NCBI GenBank assembly: GCA_022495005.1
Contig: JAGYXB010001569.1
Location: 806,001-870,000 of the forward strand
From: Rhyacophila brunnea
Lineage: Eukaryota; Arthropoda; Insecta; Trichoptera; Rhyacophilidae
Reading direction: 5' to 3'
DNA: 64,000 nt
Shown here: one piece after another, positions 61,901-63,960 of the stretch
Layout: every line of letters begins with the position of its first letter
Numbering within the stretch: the stretch's first letter is position 1
Made by a program: the position numbers and the translations under genes
The notes under the pieces: generated by a model
What the model was told of the DNA's origin: nothing
Database searches by the model: none
The model's input: only the letters and a program-made list of their open reading frames with translations

Positions 61901-63659
61901 TAGGAAAAGATGGCATGTCAGGGATGGCTAACCATGCTCAGAAATCGGAGCACGACCTGCTCGGCAAGTCAGTGAAGTCTGTTGCTGATTCCATCTGCGG
62001 ACTCATTGAATGCACAGCTCAGTCTGCTTATTTGGTGAGTAAAGTATTTTTTTGTGCAACGATATAGTCACATTTTAAATTTATCTACCTTAGTGGACAA
62101 TATTAAGGTTACAAATACGGTGCAAGTGTGGTGTGTCTGATTATGCCACAGAGCACGATGGAGAACGATCTGGATTAACTTAGCAATAAACACCATCCAG
62201 AGTTATCGGGGCTTGTCTTGACCATATTTTAAAAGGCTTCGTTCTGGGCCACTGCCGCTTTTCTTTTCCGTAGATTTACTACCTGCCATATTATGAAATA
62301 CATGTATGGATACCGTAGGTGACGCAATCTAAGTTGCCTGATATTGTCCTCTTAAATATAGACGCGTATCTTAGGGACGCTACTAAGTAAGCTTCTGCAT
62401 AGAAACAATTGCTGTGTGCAGCCTGACTAATAAGTTACATGCTTTATTTTGTTGTCAACAGGTGGCAGTTTCCGACCCGTCGAGTGTAGCCGGTCGACCA
62501 GGACTGGTGAATCAAGCCCAATTCGCCCGCGCCTCCCAAGTTATCCAGCAGGCGTGTAACAACATGGTGAATCCCACCAGCAATGAGGAGCAGGTCCTCT
62601 CTGCGGCCACTCTTATTGCCAAGCACACCAGCGCCCTCTGCAACGCGTGCCGTGTCGCTTCCTCCAAGACTACCAACCCCGTGGCCAAACGCCATTTCGT
62701 GCAGTCCGCCAAGGACGTGGCCAACTCCACCGCACACCTCGTGAAGGAGATTAAGGCCTTGGATAGCGATTATTCCCCGGTATTTGATTTTTTATTAAGT
62801 CATACTATAATTCTAAAACTCTACGAGTCCTTGAAGATATTGAAGAAAACCTTCTTTCATAGTCATGGAGCCTTCATATAATCATTATCATCATTAGTCA
62901 GGGTCAATCCACTGCTGGATGAAGGCCTCCCTAGCTCCTTCCACTCTTCTCGGTACTTAGTTCTTCATTGCCATGTATAACTTAAAGAGTTCACCGATCC
63001 AGTGAGCTTTAGGTACCACCTTGAGTACCACTGTATGACTGCATTTGTCTCCGACAAAGGACAATCATTTAGAGTATTGGTGGGTATACGTAAACACAAG
63101 AGACTAGCAGTATTTAATATGTCTTATGATTAATTTCATCTACTTGTGTAAACAGACACCATCTTGATAATATATGAATTTCTTGCCATGGCAATAAAAA
63201 AATATACGATTGAAAATATGCAAATGACACTGTAGCGAAAAATGAAATGCGATGTTGCTACACTAATATGTTTGCAGCTGTTATTTTATTTCGATATGTG
63301 CATGGCATTTTACTGTTACTTTCATTCAACGTAACCTAACGTGTGTCTTGGCCTTCGATATATAATTATAATAATTCTAGGATGTATCTATACGTTTCTC
63401 TTAATGTTTGGTTGAAGAATAAATCTATCGAATATTGGTCAGTAGAATTCCCTGTTTTGAGTCTCGAATATCAATTTTACAATGTATTATCTTGTTTGAT
63501 ACAGGCCAGCAGAATGCGTTGCGGAGAGGCCACGGTGCCCCTCATGGACGCTGTGAACAGCCTCTGCCAGTTTGCCAACAGTCCCGAGTTTGTGTCGGTG
63601 CCCGCCAAAATCAGCCAGCAGGCCAGGAGGGCTCAAGATCCCATCCTGGACAGCGGAAG
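25835..63659 (+). CDS. rhea: Talin, 5' two-thirds of gene (34 coding exons; runs off right edge)
   Basis: Talin is the cytosolic adaptor that binds and activates integrins through its FERM head and couples them to vinculin and actin through a helical-bundle rod. Joining the 34 exons listed below gives one open frame of about 1623 residues: F0 (about 1-88), F1 (about 89-215), F2 (about 220-325), F3/PTB (about 326-415), linker (about 416-490), then rod bundles R1 to R8 and the return part of R7. Diagnostic stretches include EKMKGKNKLVPRLLG, FTLDFGDYSDQYYSVQTTE and ILADATAKMVEAA-like rod helices. Residue numbers run within about 11 positions of vertebrate talin, so nothing large is missing. All introns are GT-AG except the one after coding exon 21 (GC-AG). 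Start is the first ATG after a 5' UTR acceptor, in an AAAATGG context. The C-terminal third lies beyond the window. Assignment is from family knowledge, and the exon chain is read directly. Confidence 0.97.
26187..26342 (+). CDS. rhea: talin coding exon 2 (residues 46-97, rest of F0)
   Basis: Acceptor TTACAG at 26186, donor GTGAGT at 26343, phase 1 on both sides. Encodes KDYGMFISSTEDNKTGVWLE and LRNGDLVEYKKKMRTLRVRM, the second half of F0 and the F0-F1 join. Confidence 0.96.
26472..27294. other. Repeat-like block in talin intron 2
   Basis: Several ATCCCGGGAT / CCGGAATTGAA motifs cluster at both ends (about 26508-26590 and 27245-27275), suggesting a non-autonomous element with subterminal repeats. 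Ends not defined. Confidence 0.35.
27402..27505 (+). CDS. rhea: talin coding exon 3 (residues 98-132, F1 start)
   Basis: Acceptor CTCGCAG, donor GTAAGT, ends in phase 0. Encodes TLKTMMVDDSQNVANLMVVI then GITNYDEYSL, the start of F1. The preceding 1.06-kb intron carries a repeat-like block with CCGGGAT motifs. Confidence 0.96.
27740..28050 (-). repeat. LINE reverse-transcriptase C-terminal fragment
   Basis: The - strand gives LRWLGHVHSMNDIES then KGAMSSNPIGLIGKFARYIE, the motif RWLGHV.RM typical of LINE C-termini. A smaller scrap of the same tail type lies at 27565-27620. In talin intron 3. Confidence 0.55.
28088..28232 (+). CDS. rhea: talin coding exon 4 (residues 133-180, F1 loop)
   Basis: Acceptor TTTGCAG, donor GTATTT after GAAG. 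Encodes the lysine/arginine-rich F1 insertion loop (LKRKQAEKERDVK) and KLRTDDE. In talins this basic loop contacts acidic membrane lipid. The upstream intron contains LINE-derived sequence. Confidence 0.95.
28335..28415 (-). repeat. tRNA-like SINE head in talin intron 4
   Basis: CTGAGTGGGATTTGAACCCA on + is a B box complement. The - strand continues through an A box-like CTTGCCAAGAGCACTTGCC. Not a foldable tRNA gene. Confidence 0.5.
28815..29006 (+). CDS. rhea: talin coding exon 5 (residues 181-244, F1 end to F2)
   Basis: Acceptor GTCAATAG, donor GTGAGA. Encodes NWIDPSKTLRGQGVDEAET, LLRRKYFFSDQNIDSRDPVQ and LNLLYVQARDAIL, nearly invariant in talins (end of F1, start of F2). Confidence 0.97.
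29246..29324 (+). CDS. rhea: talin coding exon 6 (residues 245-270, F2)
   Basis: A 79-base exon, acceptor TTGCAG, donor GTGAGT after TTTTTAGA. Encodes CEFAGIQCQIQFGDHKEDKH of F2. Splits a codon 2+1 with the next exon, giving GFLDLKEFLP. Confidence 0.95.
30022..30190 (+). CDS. rhea: talin coding exon 7 (residues 271-327, F2 end)
   Basis: Acceptor CCAACAG, donor GTAATA. Encodes KEFLPASYMKVKSVEKKVFK and TARALSTYGVAFFLVK at the F2/F3 boundary. The downstream intron holds a LINE 3'-end fragment (30287-30490) and a dispersed repeat (30649-30830). Confidence 0.96.
30287..30490 (-). repeat. Non-LTR retrotransposon 3' end (RTE-like)
   Basis: The + strand reads ATCGACTGCTGGATGAATGC, the common insect LINE tail signature. 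The - strand encodes GRPRGRWIDEMIKFC and EISLGEAFIQQSIDSG with a stop, like the C-terminal end of RTE-type reverse transcriptases. 5'-truncated. In talin intron 7. Confidence 0.65.
30649..30830. repeat. Dispersed repeat CCACCAGTATAAGTTGTCC, copy 1
   Basis: ATCCACCAGTATAAGTTGTC, CATTTGACATATCATTCAAT and CGATTTATGATGGTACCTAC recur in the same order at 44862-45010, and reversed at about 55915-56070. Confidence 0.6.
30887..31059 (+). CDS. rhea: talin coding exon 8 (residues 328-384, F3/PTB)
   Basis: Encodes EKMKGKNKLVPRLLGVTKDS, then TVRRWCASPNTFTLDFGDY. Trp370 lies at the position of the F3 tryptophan that in vertebrate talin packs on the integrin beta tail, with Arg368 and Arg369 just before it. 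Donor is GTTAGT in phase 2. The following intron carries a pogo/Tigger remnant. Confidence 0.97.
31166..31786 (-). mobile_element. pogo/Tigger-type element remnant in talin intron 8
   Basis: Flanked by TA on both sides (31164-31165, 31787-31788). Ends begin CAGTAC and close GTACTG, with inverted TCTCAGTAATCC inside. It carries a transposase fragment on the - strand, with the interior otherwise deleted. Confidence 0.75.
31411..31645 (-). pseudogene. pogo/Tigger (CENP-B/jerky-like) transposase fragment
   Basis: The - strand reads VYNADETGLF, then after an in-frame stop GRKVPKDHITIVPCSNATGT, HKLKHLVIGKARNPK. YNADETGLF and the CSNATGTHKL..VIGK stretch are hallmarks of the DDE domain of Tigger/pogo transposases. 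The first catalytic Asp is in NADETG. Truncated and carries a stop codon. Confidence 0.8.
31933..32094 (+). CDS. rhea: talin coding exon 9 (residues 385-438, F3 end and linker start)
   Basis: Acceptor TTTTTTTCAG, donor GTAAAC. Encodes DQYYSVQTTEAEQILQLIAG, the terminal F3 helix YIDIILKKQKVKDHFG, and EGDEGSTMVEDSVSPLK at the start of the head-rod linker. Confidence 0.97.
32511..32602 (+). CDS. rhea: talin coding exon 10 (residues 439-469, linker)
   Basis: Acceptor TTACACAG, donor GTAATT. Encodes ATILQHETSTFGKVNTESLA then KPAIMRAGAE, matching the vertebrate linker segment LPAIMRSGA. Unstructured in known talins. Confidence 0.94.
32825..33080 (-). repeat. LINE-like 3' fragment in talin intron 10
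   Basis: The - strand translation contains TRVDNVKGDAERL and TDWREKRTRDTDGC, resembling the W-D/R-W-R tail of insect LINE polyproteins. GC-richer than the flanks. Several frame breaks. Confidence 0.4.
33644..34002. mobile_element. MITE with long inverted ends in talin intron 10
   Basis: CGACAGTGTTTAGGAAAAAG at the left mirrors CTTTTTCCTAAACACAGTCG at the right, the match continuing through GGGC(A/G)TAACCCTC. 359 bp. Carries AAATTTTACAGGAG at 33683. Confidence 0.8.
34461..34670 (+). repeat. Diverged tRNA-derived SINE related to family B
   Basis: A box-like GACCTAGTTGCTAGAGCAGC, B box-like GGTCCAAATTCGTGGCTGG, then the family B core (CCCGATAGGTTGGGCTGATG, TTCCTCGTAAAA, CCTCTACGTTGTTGAGG). In talin intron 10. 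Confidence 0.6.
34874..35064. mobile_element. Related pogo-type MITE, diverged
   Basis: AGTAAAACTCTGTTAATT and ATTAACGGGGTTTTACC form inverted ends like those of 44754-45111. In talin intron 10, about 190 bases before exon 11. Confidence 0.55.
35250..35341 (+). CDS. rhea: talin coding exon 11 (residues 470-500, linker)
   Basis: A 92-base exon in a 5.8-kb intronic gap, acceptor GACATCTAG, donor GTACAG. Encodes GQKPYAQGHMGGAQFTTVSG and KVNVGHAAPT, a Gly/Gln-rich linker. Phase 1 in and phase 0 out fit both neighbours and the family (ITSGQ..GH..P). The acceptor has only a weak pyrimidine tract. Confidence 0.88.
35732..35891. mobile_element. Small MITE in talin intron 11
   Basis: ATAGGTAAATCATTCTACAG and GTGGCACCAT are mirrored by ATGGTGCCAC and TGTATAATGATTTACCTAT. 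About 160 bp. Confidence 0.75.
36086..36262 (+). repeat. SINE family B, copy 5, 5'-truncated
   Basis: Begins within the head at CGCCGTGGGTCCCAGGTTCG. Core GGTTGAGCAAGTGGCTGACA and CCTCTACTCTGTGGAGG are intact. In talin intron 11. Confidence 0.82.
37541..37616 (+). repeat. Minisatellite, four 19-bp units
   Basis: Consecutive units ATTGAATG(A/T)(G/C)TTTTAATAA-like at 37541, 37560, 37579 and 37598, with a few substitutions. In talin intron 11. Confidence 0.7.
38095..38215 (-). repeat. LINE 3'-end scrap in talin intron 11
   Basis: CATCAGCTGCTGGATAAAGG and TATTTTATCAATCCAGTGTG resemble the LINE tails above, shortened. Confidence 0.45.
38407..38517 (+). CDS. rhea: talin coding exon 12 (residues 501-537, R1 start)
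   Basis: Phase 0 on both ends, 37 codons. Encodes VQQQKVTTVMSEPQRALLTT and ISSGQEVIRITEKELVR, corresponding to vertebrate AQQALTGTINSSMQAVQAA. First helices of rod bundle R1. Confidence 0.94.
38682..38820 (+). CDS. rhea: talin coding exon 13 (residues 538-583, R1)
   Basis: Acceptor TTGGTCTAG, donor GTAATG. Encodes AQLPELGSDAASIKWKEVTM then SSQIAAMNAATAQVVTLTS, R1 helices 2-3. Vertebrate counterpart contains LPPLGQDAASKAW. Confidence 0.95.
39492..39572 (+). CDS. rhea: talin coding exon 14 (residues 584-610, R1, VBS1 start)
   Basis: Encodes PTDEVDHTAVGAAITTIASN and LPEVTK. This is the start of the first vinculin-binding helix of the rod (vertebrate TDYTAVGCAVTTISSNL). Donor GTCAGT. Confidence 0.96.
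39683..39807 (+). CDS. rhea: talin coding exon 15 (residues 611-652, R1 end)
   Basis: Acceptor GTGCAG, donor GTAACG. Encodes GVSMIAALMEDNDNGDRLLD (end of the VBS1 helix) and RRLCTAFSDLLKAAEPETKE, the last R1 helix. Confidence 0.96.
39900..40001 (+). CDS. rhea: talin coding exon 16 (residues 653-686, R2 start)
   Basis: Acceptor CCTTGCAG, donor GTAAAC after ATTCAG, phase 0 both ends. Encodes PRQNLLNAASRVGEASTQVL then YTIGEESEESREIQ, helix 1 of R2. In the long talin form it joins coding exon 17, 8.7 kb away. If the donor is not used, the frame continues into the alternative tail, so this exon is the branch point between two talin forms. Confidence 0.96.
40002..41630 (+). CDS. Alternative terminal exon of talin: acidic Cys-containing tail with C-terminal hydrophobic anchor
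   Basis: If the donor at 40002 is skipped, the talin frame stays open for 542 codons to TGA at 41628-41630, giving a predicted protein of about 1228 residues. Tail positions in that form: CxxC at 740-743, CxC at 772-774, a long Asp/Glu-rich region (about 785-985), a Lys-rich block (about 1012-1060), CCC at 1069-1071, a Ser run (about 1134-1142), then two CxxC pairs nine residues apart (1184-1187, 1197-1200) like a zinc ribbon. A hydrophobic stretch WVYVLCFVVLLLSLISEF sits almost at the end. I recognise no known family. Codons turn AT-rich (GAT, GAA, AAA) after the first part, unlike the flanking talin exons. In-frame continuity favours an alternative last exon. A separate nested gene starting at an internal Met is the alternative. 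Function unknown. The short talin would keep integrin- and vinculin-binding parts but lose most of the rod, ABS3 and the dimerisation helix. Confidence 0.72.
   Translation, partial: VNQSATLPPRAARNPSKNAHFYRKFNYCYENFYNAFFNIDDREPEKIDISGRFCQVCRGLKKTNQVGAVEKYVKEVLNADGKEIDYCRCGTNQSSPTSSFEDIDCAYFDDDDVKESYYLDGSKGIGYFVKDDKRTKRHTYENVDTDLLSVKSDYYSAEDVDYEPIDTGYDDVVVATVDFGDDFEDSDKACLDDDKKKFVYKVNFGDFDPKNTKSYDEDDLYEEMDLSAWKDASDVVEHRKSLDVILEEGESDYYRNLEFDQNKNKIEDVIDETLDEEFDIVSENDSLQESIQNEINEGNVRFVRNKNDNVEFNDVLNVKDVLENCTDYLENAESKSKPVKKNNFKVTTTRTHNYTEKKSLFKTIKSKVKKLVKKPDDSAKIECCCIKNDVLNTGTDFEVFGSLDMKVLNADLKRKHIVAKVESNVSKTVRKVKKNETFEKFIKRSESFYSSSSTSVTDSRDTPKSKTEIRILYNPTFEAVNTVSDNGTVEDVEVVNVCHRCYGERNQIYYCDECLDDAWVYVLCFVVLLLSLISEFYVMFFG
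41631..42905 (+). terminator. Putative 3' UTR and poly(A) signals of the short talin form
   Basis: The stop is followed by AT-rich non-coding sequence. The first canonical AATAAA I find is at 42883-42888, followed by a T-rich stretch suitable as a downstream element. Further AATAAA sites occur at 43054 and shortly after, but those lie inside an apparent transposon (42932-43820). Cleavage near 42905 is therefore my preferred end. Inference only. Confidence 0.45.
42932..43820. mobile_element. AT-rich element with TTTCTCTA..AGGGGG ends in talin intron 16
   Basis: TATTTCTCTATAAGGGGGTG and TAGCTATTTTTT at the left are mirrored by AAAAAATAGCTA and CACCCCCCCTTAGAGAAATA at the right. No ORF inside. 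It starts about 45 bases after the AATAAA of the short talin form. Confidence 0.65.
44487..44662. repeat. Palindromic GC-richer MITE
   Basis: Arms share TTTCACACGGGACACCTGTG, CACCGGTGTGTC and GCATTTACA in inverted order (44487-44552, 44600-44662). The outer end GAGCC(A/G)TTTCACACGGG resembles hAT-type MITE ends. Target duplication not clear. Confidence 0.7.
44754..45111. mobile_element. pogo-type MITE with TA flanks
   Basis: CAGTAAACCCCGTTAATTCG at the left and TTAACAGGGTTTTACTG at the right, flanked by TA (44752-44753, 45112-45113). It holds a piece of another dispersed repeat (44862-45010). Confidence 0.7.
44862..45010. repeat. Dispersed repeat CCACCAGTATAAGTTGTCC, copy 2
   Basis: Same landmarks as 30649-30830, nested inside the pogo-type MITE 44754-45111. 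Confidence 0.6.
45170..45690. other. LINE-like debris in talin intron 16
   Basis: GC-richer and open-frame-poor. Landmarks such as CCGTCTCATCGTCATCAGCA and CTCGACCAAATTGCAGTACA suggest old coding sequence on the reverse strand. Family not determined. Confidence 0.3.
46176..47175 (+). mobile_element. TTAA-flanked 1-kb element (piggyBac-type MITE), copy 1
   Basis: Ends are CTCTTTTACTCCCA and TGGGAGTAAAAGGG, flanked by TTAA on each side (46172-46175, 47176-47179). A CCC..GGG terminus with TTAA duplication is the piggyBac signature. Exactly 1000 bp, no transposase seen. In talin intron 16. Confidence 0.8.
47187..47420. repeat. Palindromic element with TTGGG/TTAGG pentamer core
   Basis: Two inverted arms of about 75-80 bases (about 47187-47262 and 47340-47420) share GGTACTGTTCGGTTATCAG and ATACAGCGGAAAACACATTT. 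They enclose about 14 pentamers of the TTGGG/TTAGG type (47263-47336). It abuts the TTAA of the piggyBac-type element. A half copy of the arm lies at about 18843-18898. Confidence 0.8.
47916..48370 (+). repeat. Spaced direct repeat CCACCATCTTGGTATTTTAT
   Basis: CCACCATCTTGGTATTTTAT followed by AGGCTTCCAATTATAAAATA at about 47918 and AGGCTTTCAATTGCAAAATG at about 48332. An inverted relative is at 17771-17815. In talin intron 16, before exon 17. Confidence 0.5.
48735..48905 (+). CDS. rhea: talin coding exon 17 (residues 687-743, R2)
   Basis: Acceptor TCTCTTTTAG, donor GTAAAT, phase 0. Encodes DMLLALAKAVANTTAALVLK and VIGAATQCALATSQLVACAK, near-identical to vertebrate R2 (ALAKAVA...ALVLKAK, AATQCALSTSQLVACTK). 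Sequence similarity proves the join from Q686 to D687. Confidence 0.97.
49294..49492 (+). CDS. rhea: talin coding exon 18 (residues 744-809, R2-R3)
   Basis: Acceptor TCTACCAG, donor GTTAGT, phase 1 out. Encodes VVAPTLQSPACRDQLSGAAR and AAAADVANALDQLMHHVNT. The open frame runs only to the TAG inside the donor, which places the splice site at ACTA|GT. Confidence 0.96.
49540..49745. repeat. Fragment of the CAGTGGCG hAT MITE, copy D
   Basis: ATTATGGTTTGGTTTAAGTA, the AACCATCTGCAATTTGTA-type stretch and ACAAATATGTATGACTGGCA match the right half of copies A-C. The terminus is eroded. In talin intron 18. Confidence 0.6.
49814..49974 (+). CDS. rhea: talin coding exon 19 (residues 810-863, R3)
   Basis: Acceptor TCTATTACAG. 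Encodes RRQQARETIHETSVESIMTT, RLFSSQGDPAEMVRQARLLG and QATAQLIQNIK, matching vertebrate FSSMGDAGEMVRQARILAQAT. R3 is the mechanosensitive bundle that exchanges RIAM for vinculin in vertebrate talin (family knowledge). Confidence 0.97.
50303..50864. mobile_element. MITE with AGGCGTCTAATT ends in talin intron 19
   Basis: AGGCGTCTAATTCCAAAAGG and CGATAAGTCCAC are mirrored by GTGGACTTGTCGCTTTTTGT and AATTAGACGCCT. A further AAAAAGCGCCAAGTCCG copy lies inside near 50471. Confidence 0.7.
50962..51957 (-). mobile_element. TTAA-flanked 1-kb element (piggyBac-type MITE), copy 2, inverted
   Basis: Same element as 46176-47175 in the opposite orientation, 996 bp. Ends CCCTTTTACTCCCA and TGGGAGTAAAAGGG with TTAA at 50958-50961 and 51958-51961. 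Shared interior landmarks include GGCCGATATTTCGGCCCACC and the stretch with ATTTTTATGACACATTTTAA. In talin intron 19. Confidence 0.82.
52140..52240 (+). CDS. rhea: talin coding exon 20 (residues 864-896, R3 end)
   Basis: Acceptor ATCACTAG, donor GTAACT. Encodes LEAERQPDSETQRRLMAAAK then LLADATAKMVEAA, one of the best conserved talin rod stretches. Confidence 0.96.
52435..52570 (+). CDS. rhea: talin coding exon 21 (residues 897-942, R4; GC donor)
   Basis: Acceptor TTGTCCAG. Encodes QCASSPQDRSKQDALCRAAE and VDYASSAPDVKRQLFTRLE. The only donor that keeps frame with the next exon (TIAKQAAS) is GAG|GCAAGT, a GC-AG intron with an otherwise perfect consensus. The GT five bases on (GTATCA) would shift frame into NYSEAS. 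Confidence 0.93.
52723..52812 (+). CDS. rhea: talin coding exon 22 (residues 943-972, R4)
   Basis: A 30-codon exon, phase 0 both ends, acceptor TTTTTGCAG, donor GTAAGC. Encodes TIAKQAASTGTQFIASVQNA then GAHITNRQSQ. Vertebrate equivalent is AAKQAAASATQTIAAAQHA. Confidence 0.95.
53080..53330 (+). repeat. LINE (jockey/R1-like) C-terminal fragment in talin intron 22
   Basis: The + strand in broken frames gives ALNRLRIMGWRTRS and CGEMQGIEHLFACK, like the cysteine/histidine end of non-LTR polyproteins (C-G...H-L..C). Degenerate. Confidence 0.45.
53598..53680 (+). repeat. tRNA-like SINE head in talin intron 22
   Basis: GAGATAGCTCAGTGACTAGA (A box) and GTGTTTGAATCACATTCGGT (B box) are spaced as in tRNA-derived SINEs. 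Confidence 0.55.
54141..54278 (+). CDS. rhea: talin coding exon 23 (residues 973-1018, R4-R5)
   Basis: Acceptor TTTTCACAG, donor GTAAAA, 46 codons in phase 0. Encodes ETLVHESRTMAEHIPLLVEG and DTNCQLDLIHASEAFLQ (vertebrate AVAEQIPLLVQGVRG...LIAASQSFLQ). Confidence 0.96.
54376..54494 (+). CDS. rhea: talin coding exon 24 (residues 1019-1057, R5)
   Basis: Only 97 bases of intron precede it. Encodes PGAHAAQAARAVLPTIQDQA then SALHLNNTTQQLATTCSEL. The VPTIQDQASAMQL-like stretch is diagnostic. Donor GTTAGT. Confidence 0.96.
54628..54772 (+). CDS. rhea: talin coding exon 25 (residues 1058-1106, R5)
   Basis: Acceptor CCGACAG, donor GTAATA. Encodes SAVSRARTSCSGIELDAASQ, SLQRELSEVDQAARDCRLRP and LPGET (vertebrate NLEKDLQEVKAAARDGKLKPLPGET). 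Confidence 0.96.
55185..55378 (+). CDS. rhea: talin coding exon 26 (residues 1107-1170, R5)
   Basis: Acceptor TTTTTTCAG, donor GTATGT. Encodes DLGSSNREAAYAVSRLVSAA, QQGSTEYAGKAARDTAQALR and GATRALAATQPNSAT. It is followed by the 3.6-kb transposon-packed intron 26. Confidence 0.96.
55581..55792 (+). repeat. SINE family B, copy 6, with an opposed fragment at 55544-55578
   Basis: CACGATGGCCGTGTAGCGTA, B box TTCGAATCCTGGGTCTGAC, core and CTCTGTGGCGGCCCATATGG. Just before it a scrap with CCTCCACTGGGTGGAG is the family's 3' hairpin in the other orientation. Confidence 0.78.
55915..56070. repeat. Dispersed repeat CCACCAGTATAAGTTGTCC, copy 3, inverted
   Basis: CATCATAAATCGTCATAGAA, AGTATTGAATGATAAATGTT and GGACAACTTATAATGGTAGA are the reverse order of copies 1 and 2. 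Confidence 0.55.
56577..58506. mobile_element. Unclassified DNA element nested in hAT MITE (CCCGAATATCC repeats)
   Basis: Terminal inverted repeats of 28 bases begin CGTCG(C/T)TATAGGATTTG. TATT is duplicated at 56573-56576 and 58507-58510. Removing the element and one TATT restores the MITE sequence seen in copy B. Both ends carry several copies of CCCGAATATCCA (near 56597, 56765, 56843, 58234, 58271) in the same direction. No transposase recognised. The interior contains a tRNA-like SINE (57776-58000). Confidence 0.78.
57776..58000 (+). repeat. tRNA-like SINE, family C, inside the nested DNA element
   Basis: CGTAGCATAGTGGATAATTC (A box-like), GACGATTCCTGCCGGGTGTC (B box-like), then TTTTTTCTATTGGTTATAAT and ACATTCTTAAATCTTGTGAA, also seen near 19890-19990. 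Third level of nesting in intron 26. Confidence 0.6.
58732..58930 (-). repeat. tRNA-derived SINE, family A, copy 2 (touching talin exon 27)
   Basis: Same structure as 5337-5527, with the T run (A tail) at 58732-58747 and the tRNA head ending GAGAGCCGCC at 58930. It is antisense to talin and ends 29 bases before coding exon 27. Confidence 0.88.
58960..59089 (+). CDS. rhea: talin coding exon 27 (residues 1171-1214, R6)
   Basis: Acceptor TTATTCGCAG, donor GTAAGT. Encodes VINSTQEVMTHSLILVEEVR and YTKLSSIAKNVSV. A complete SINE ends 29 bases before this exon (58930), so the branch point and pyrimidine tract must fit in a very short native remnant or in the SINE. Confidence 0.95.
59245..59369 (+). 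CDS. rhea: talin coding exon 28 (residues 1215-1255, R6)
   Basis: Acceptor GTTTTCAG, donor GTAAGA. Encodes ALDNSVNSMPGHQDVDMTIE and SINETLQILSMGEFPPTSKS (vertebrate CLPGQRDVDNALRAVGDASK...LPPSTG). Confidence 0.95.
59526..59694 (+). CDS. rhea: talin coding exon 29 (residues 1256-1312, R6-R7)
   Basis: Acceptor CCTCTCCAG, donor GTAAGG. Encodes QLQQELNVAAEGLSSAAGET and QFGAAFNQLLGVSMEMAGQT (vertebrate SGRFGQDFSTFLEAGVEMAGQ). Confidence 0.95.
59872..59950 (+). repeat. tRNA-like SINE head in talin intron 29
   Basis: GATGGACGAGTGGTAGAGTG (A box) and TAGGTTTGAATACCTGGTTC (B box), then AT-rich body. Confidence 0.55.
60434..60601 (+). CDS. rhea: talin coding exon 30 (residues 1313-1368, R7)
   Basis: Acceptor TTTCGTCAG, donor GTAAGA, phase 0. 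Encodes DYEVQNQMVISMKNVTVVSA and QLSAAARSITDSINYL. R7 carries the KANK-binding surface in vertebrate talin (family knowledge). Confidence 0.95.
60840..61010 (-). repeat. LINE 3'-end fragment in talin intron 30
   Basis: GTCAATCCATTGCTGAATGA, GGCCTCC, CCATCCAGCGAGTTTTAAGC and GTTACCACTGTATGACTAT follow the LINE tail order. Confidence 0.6.
61630..61792 (+). CDS. rhea: talin coding exon 31 (residues 1369-1422, R7 into R8)
   Basis: Acceptor TTTGCCAG, donor GTAAGA. Encodes VDVCTSAAPGQKECDSAVRS and YYQCIDTIIEHSRTL (vertebrate QQAPGQKECDNALRELE...FGCLDSVMENSKVLGE). Confidence 0.96.
61904..62034 (+). CDS. rhea: talin coding exon 32 (residues 1423-1466, R8)
   Basis: Only 111 bases of intron precede it. 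Acceptor TTGTAG, donor GTGAGT. Encodes KDGMSGMANHAQKSEHDLLG and DSICGLIECTAQSAYL of the R8 four-helix bundle. Confidence 0.95.
62462..62779 (+). CDS. rhea: talin coding exon 33 (residues 1467-1572, R8 end and R7 return)
   Basis: Longest ordinary coding exon, 318 bases. Encodes PGLVNQAQFARASQVIQQAC, EEQVLSAATLIAKHTSALCN, TTNPVAKRHFVQSAKDVANS and HLVKEIKALDSDYS, all close to vertebrate R8. Acceptor GTCAACAG, donor GTATTT. Confidence 0.97.
62883..63055 (-). repeat. LINE 3'-end fragment in talin intron 33
   Basis: TCAATCCACTGCTGGATGAA and GGCCTCC on +, then CCGATCCAGTGAGCTTTAGG and GAGTACCACTGTATGACTGC, same order as 30287-30490. Confidence 0.6.
63505..63659 (+). CDS. rhea: talin coding exon 34 (residues 1573-1623, R7 end; last in window)
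   Basis: Acceptor TTGATACAG, donor GTATGT in phase 2. Encodes SRMRCGEATVPLMDAVNSLC, FANSPEFVSVPAKISQQARR and AQDPILDSG (vertebrate ASNPEFSSIPAQISPEG..PI). The gene continues to the right of the window. Confidence 0.96.
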
Positions 63660-63807
63660 GTATGTCATTTTATCACCATATTAATTAACAAAAAATGTTC
63701 AATGGACACAAAACCTCCTCACTAATATTAACGCCTCTTGTCTATCTCATTTAAATAAATTGTTAAAACGACACACAGCATTGTACTGTCAATATATTAT
63801 ATGTATT

Positions 63808-63850
63808 TTTTTTTACCATGTTCGATCCTAAGAAGATCATATTGACTGTA
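63808..63850 (-). repeat. SINE family B 3' fragment
   Basis: TTTACCATGTTCGATCCTAA and GAAGATCATATTGACTGTAG resemble the family B terminus. Confidence 0.5.
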
Positions 63851-63852
63851 GA

Positions 63853-63930
63853 AAGGAAAAAGGACATAATCCACACAAAACAAATTTTACAGGAGGCACA
63901 AAAACATTTTTATGGTTCTTGGTCAAAGTT
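63853..63930 (+). repeat. Fragment related to the 33644 MITE
   Basis: GGAAAAAGGACATAATCC, AAACAAATTTTACAGGAGG and CACAAAAACATTTTTATGGT follow the left end of the 33644-34002 element. Confidence 0.55.
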
Positions 63931-63960
63931 AAAATACAAAATAGACATAACCTTGAAGTA

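Noticed and set aside
62780..62881. Continuation of exon 33 past its donor as another alternative last exon
   Set aside because: Only 34 codons of Leu/Ile/Lys-rich intron sequence. The length is expected by chance, unlike the 542-codon tail after exon 16.
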